Part shown: piece after piece, positions 62,010-64,000 of the stretch
How positions within the stretch are numbered: the stretch's first letter is position 1
Layout: each line of letters begins with the position of its first letter
NCBI GenBank assembly: GCA_947044405.1
Contig: CAMRHE010000063.1
Coordinates: 5,699,501 to 5,763,500 of the forward strand
Reading direction: 5' to 3'
Source: Leptodactylus fallax
Taxonomy: Eukaryota > Chordata > Amphibia > Anura > Leptodactylidae
Length of the DNA stretch: 64,000 nt
Notes under the pieces: generated by a model
Database searches by the model: none
The model's input: only the letters and a program-made list of their open reading frames with translations
What the model was told of the DNA's origin: nothing
Position numbers and translations under genes: made by a program

Positions 62010-62270
62010 TGCCCTCTATGTCTGGAGGATGGACAAGGAAACTGTGGGTGCTGCTCGTGCTTGTTGGTGGATCAAATGGTCTTCTCTACTGGTGATCTGT
62101 CTGGAGCCTATCACTGTGTGTTCCCCATGTGTTGGTGCCCTCACTTAACCACTGCTCCTAACAGCAGAAGGGGCTAGATGGCGGGCAATTTGTTGAAAGG
62201 AGCATCCTGCTTCTCTCAGTCCAATGATGTGCCCCCTCTCAATGTCTTTGAGTGCATCATAGAGAAATGT
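62010..62270 (-). pseudogene. Tc1/mariner transposase fragment (N-terminal helix-turn-helix)
   Basis: The minus strand from about 62250 reads DIERGHIIGLREAGCSFQQI, then ARHL. This is the characteristic first DNA-binding helix-turn-helix of one Tc1-like transposase lineage (the lineage that also fits 39838-40140). The frame then reaches a stop. Further frames with stops continue leftward without clear domains. Non-functional. Confidence 0.65.
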
Positions 62271-63479
62271 CTCACCAATGGGTACACTACCCAAAAGTAA
62301 CCTCAGAGTCTTTGATAAGGGAAGCACTTTATCGCCCTCTTGTGGCAAGACCCAGTGTCTAATCACTTACATATCTGCCTGAGATATAACTGCATGGTAA
62401 GTGTTTGGCAGCAATCCGACATCTCTATCTGGGTGCGACAATTTTTGTGTATTTGTTGACGTGATACTTTTGTGCGTCATCATCATGGATTCTATCAATG
62501 TAGTCCGATTCCGTAGTAATTCAACATCTTATAACAGCTCGCAAATAATCGGATGTCTAAGCAACAGGTCTTTGTTGCTCGTGCGTCCTCAGGTGCAAGC
62601 CTTGTTCTTGTTGTGTAGATGACATAATTGAATGTCATTATTTCTTATTTACAATGGCTTTATGGTTTTCTTCTATAAAAGAGCTTGTTCCATCAATCTA
62701 TTGACAGATACGTTCCGACATGTTTAGCTGTGGATCCCTTTACTTAGAAAATATTAATAGCCCCATAGGGAGACTTCCTGTAATCTCTTATTTCCTAAAC
62801 ATCTGCTGTACTGAGGGGAAATATAGGATTGTAAAAATGTATTGTCAGAAATCCATCACTCAGTCACTTCCCTTATACGGGGTCAGAGATATAGGATTGA
62901 GGTTCCCCTTTGCAATATATTATGGTGGTAGATTTGGAGAATTTGGGCCCCATATTGTACAGCCAGGACAACCATGTGTAGATACGATTTGTGTGAAATT
63001 CCTTTTTGAAGACATTTTCTGGTTTATAAAACCTATTTTGATAGAAAGTTTTCCAATTTAGGTAAAGAGTGGATAGAAAGAATATTTTCTGCTTTGAAGG
63101 ACAACAAGTCCACCATTACAGGCAATTTATTTCAATGGACAGCGTGTAATGCTTAATTTCTCCTGTGGCGGTGCTACAGAGTAGTTGAACTCTTGTAGTT
63201 GTGATATATTGCACGCCACAGATTATTACTGGTGTTCCCAGCAATTGGACACCCTATGATCAGCTTAGGCCATAAATATCTGAATGGTGGAGGGTCCCTG
63301 TCCTATACACCGTCCACTTTTCACCATTCAGCCGCTGTCCCTCTTGCTGGTAGCTGGGAAGCGGGGAGGATTGATGTAGTGACATCACTACATGGCGCCT
63401 GTTGCTGCCTGATGCCTTCCACAGCAGAGACGGGTTGGACTACTAATGGGGTGAGGTGATTATTTTTTGTTTAGTGCGT

Positions 63480-64000
63480 TTTATTGTGGGGCCACAAGGA
63501 GAGGGACATTATAATGTGGGAGACCACATGGAAAAGAACATTATAGAATGGGGCCAGTATGTGGGGAACATTATACTGTGAGTGCCACAATAAGGGGCAT
63601 TATACTGTTTGGGCAACAGTGAGAGGGAGATTATACTGTGGGGGCCACAATGAGGAGGGCATTATACTGTGAGACCATAATAAGGGGGGCATTATACTGT
63701 AGAGGTTGCAATAAGGGAGACATTATACTGTGGGGCCACAATAAAGGGGATATTATATTGTGGGGGTCACAATTAGGGGGAAATTATACTGCTGTGCCAC
63801 AGTGAGAGGAAAATTATAATGTGAAGTCCATAATAAGGTGTGTATTATACTGTGAAGGCCACAATGAGGGGGACATTATACTGCTTGGGTCACTATGAGA
63901 GGGACATTATACTGTGCGGGCCACAATGAGGGGGCATTATACTGTTTGGGCTACAGTGAGAGGGATATTATACTGTGAAGGCCATAATGAGGGGGGCATT
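63480..64000. repeat. Tandem array at the right window edge, about 30-35-bp unit
   Basis: Units of GGGCATTATACTGTGGGGGC plus CACAATGAG run to the last base, so the array continues beyond the window. The unit is related to those at 13943-14718 and 38462-38640. Confidence 0.88.

Noticed and set aside
62720..63061. 113-codon plus-strand frame
   Set aside because: No similarity to a family that I know, composition like the surrounding non-coding DNA, no splice or promoter evidence.

Overview
The window is vertebrate nuclear DNA, most likely from a frog or toad. It has intron-rich genes with GT-AG junctions, a lactate dehydrogenase of the tetrapod B type, and very many small inverted-repeat DNA transposons (TTAA-flanked, hAT-like, Tc1-like and one Harbinger-like). 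It also has a near-complete L1-type LINE and several kilobase-scale minisatellites. The species assignment is inference; no organism name can be read from the sequence.

Layout. 1-948: unassigned upstream DNA with a CRE palindrome, a TATA-like box and a hAT-like MITE. 964-7644: a full-length L1-type retrotransposon on the minus strand with target-site duplications, an intact ORF1 and an ORF2 broken by one frameshift. 7695-8764: two TTAA-flanked MITEs. 8945-12677 (+): the complete coding part of an L-lactate dehydrogenase B gene, 7 coding exons and 334 codons. 12780-15000: intergenic DNA with a minisatellite of about 52 bp. 15245-35827 (+): the complete coding part of PWP1, 15 coding exons and 503 codons, with introns full of MITEs and a 24-copy minisatellite in intron 9. 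36200-64000: a gene-poor stretch in which I find no host coding exon. It holds minisatellites at 40.2, 47.2-49.8, 51.1, 54.9-56.9 and 63.5-64 kb, several decayed Tc1/mariner copies, and non-repetitive islands that could be regulatory.

The two host genes lie head-to-tail on the plus strand, with about 2.6 kb from the LDH stop to the PWP1 start codon. LDHB interconverts pyruvate and lactate in the cytosol. PWP1 is a nucleolar and nuclear WD40 protein of ribosome biogenesis. Nothing shows that they act together; their adjacency is a synteny observation. The L1 lies just upstream of the first LDH coding exon with its GC-rich 5' end facing the gene.

I found no wholly new biological system. The observations most worth checking are: the minisatellite in PWP1 intron 9, which appears to have grown from one arm of a TTAA MITE; the antisense ORF with an adjoining splice donor in the L1 5' UTR; the 5'-UTR monomers of the L1; and the TTAGGGG-bearing split array at 47-50 kb.
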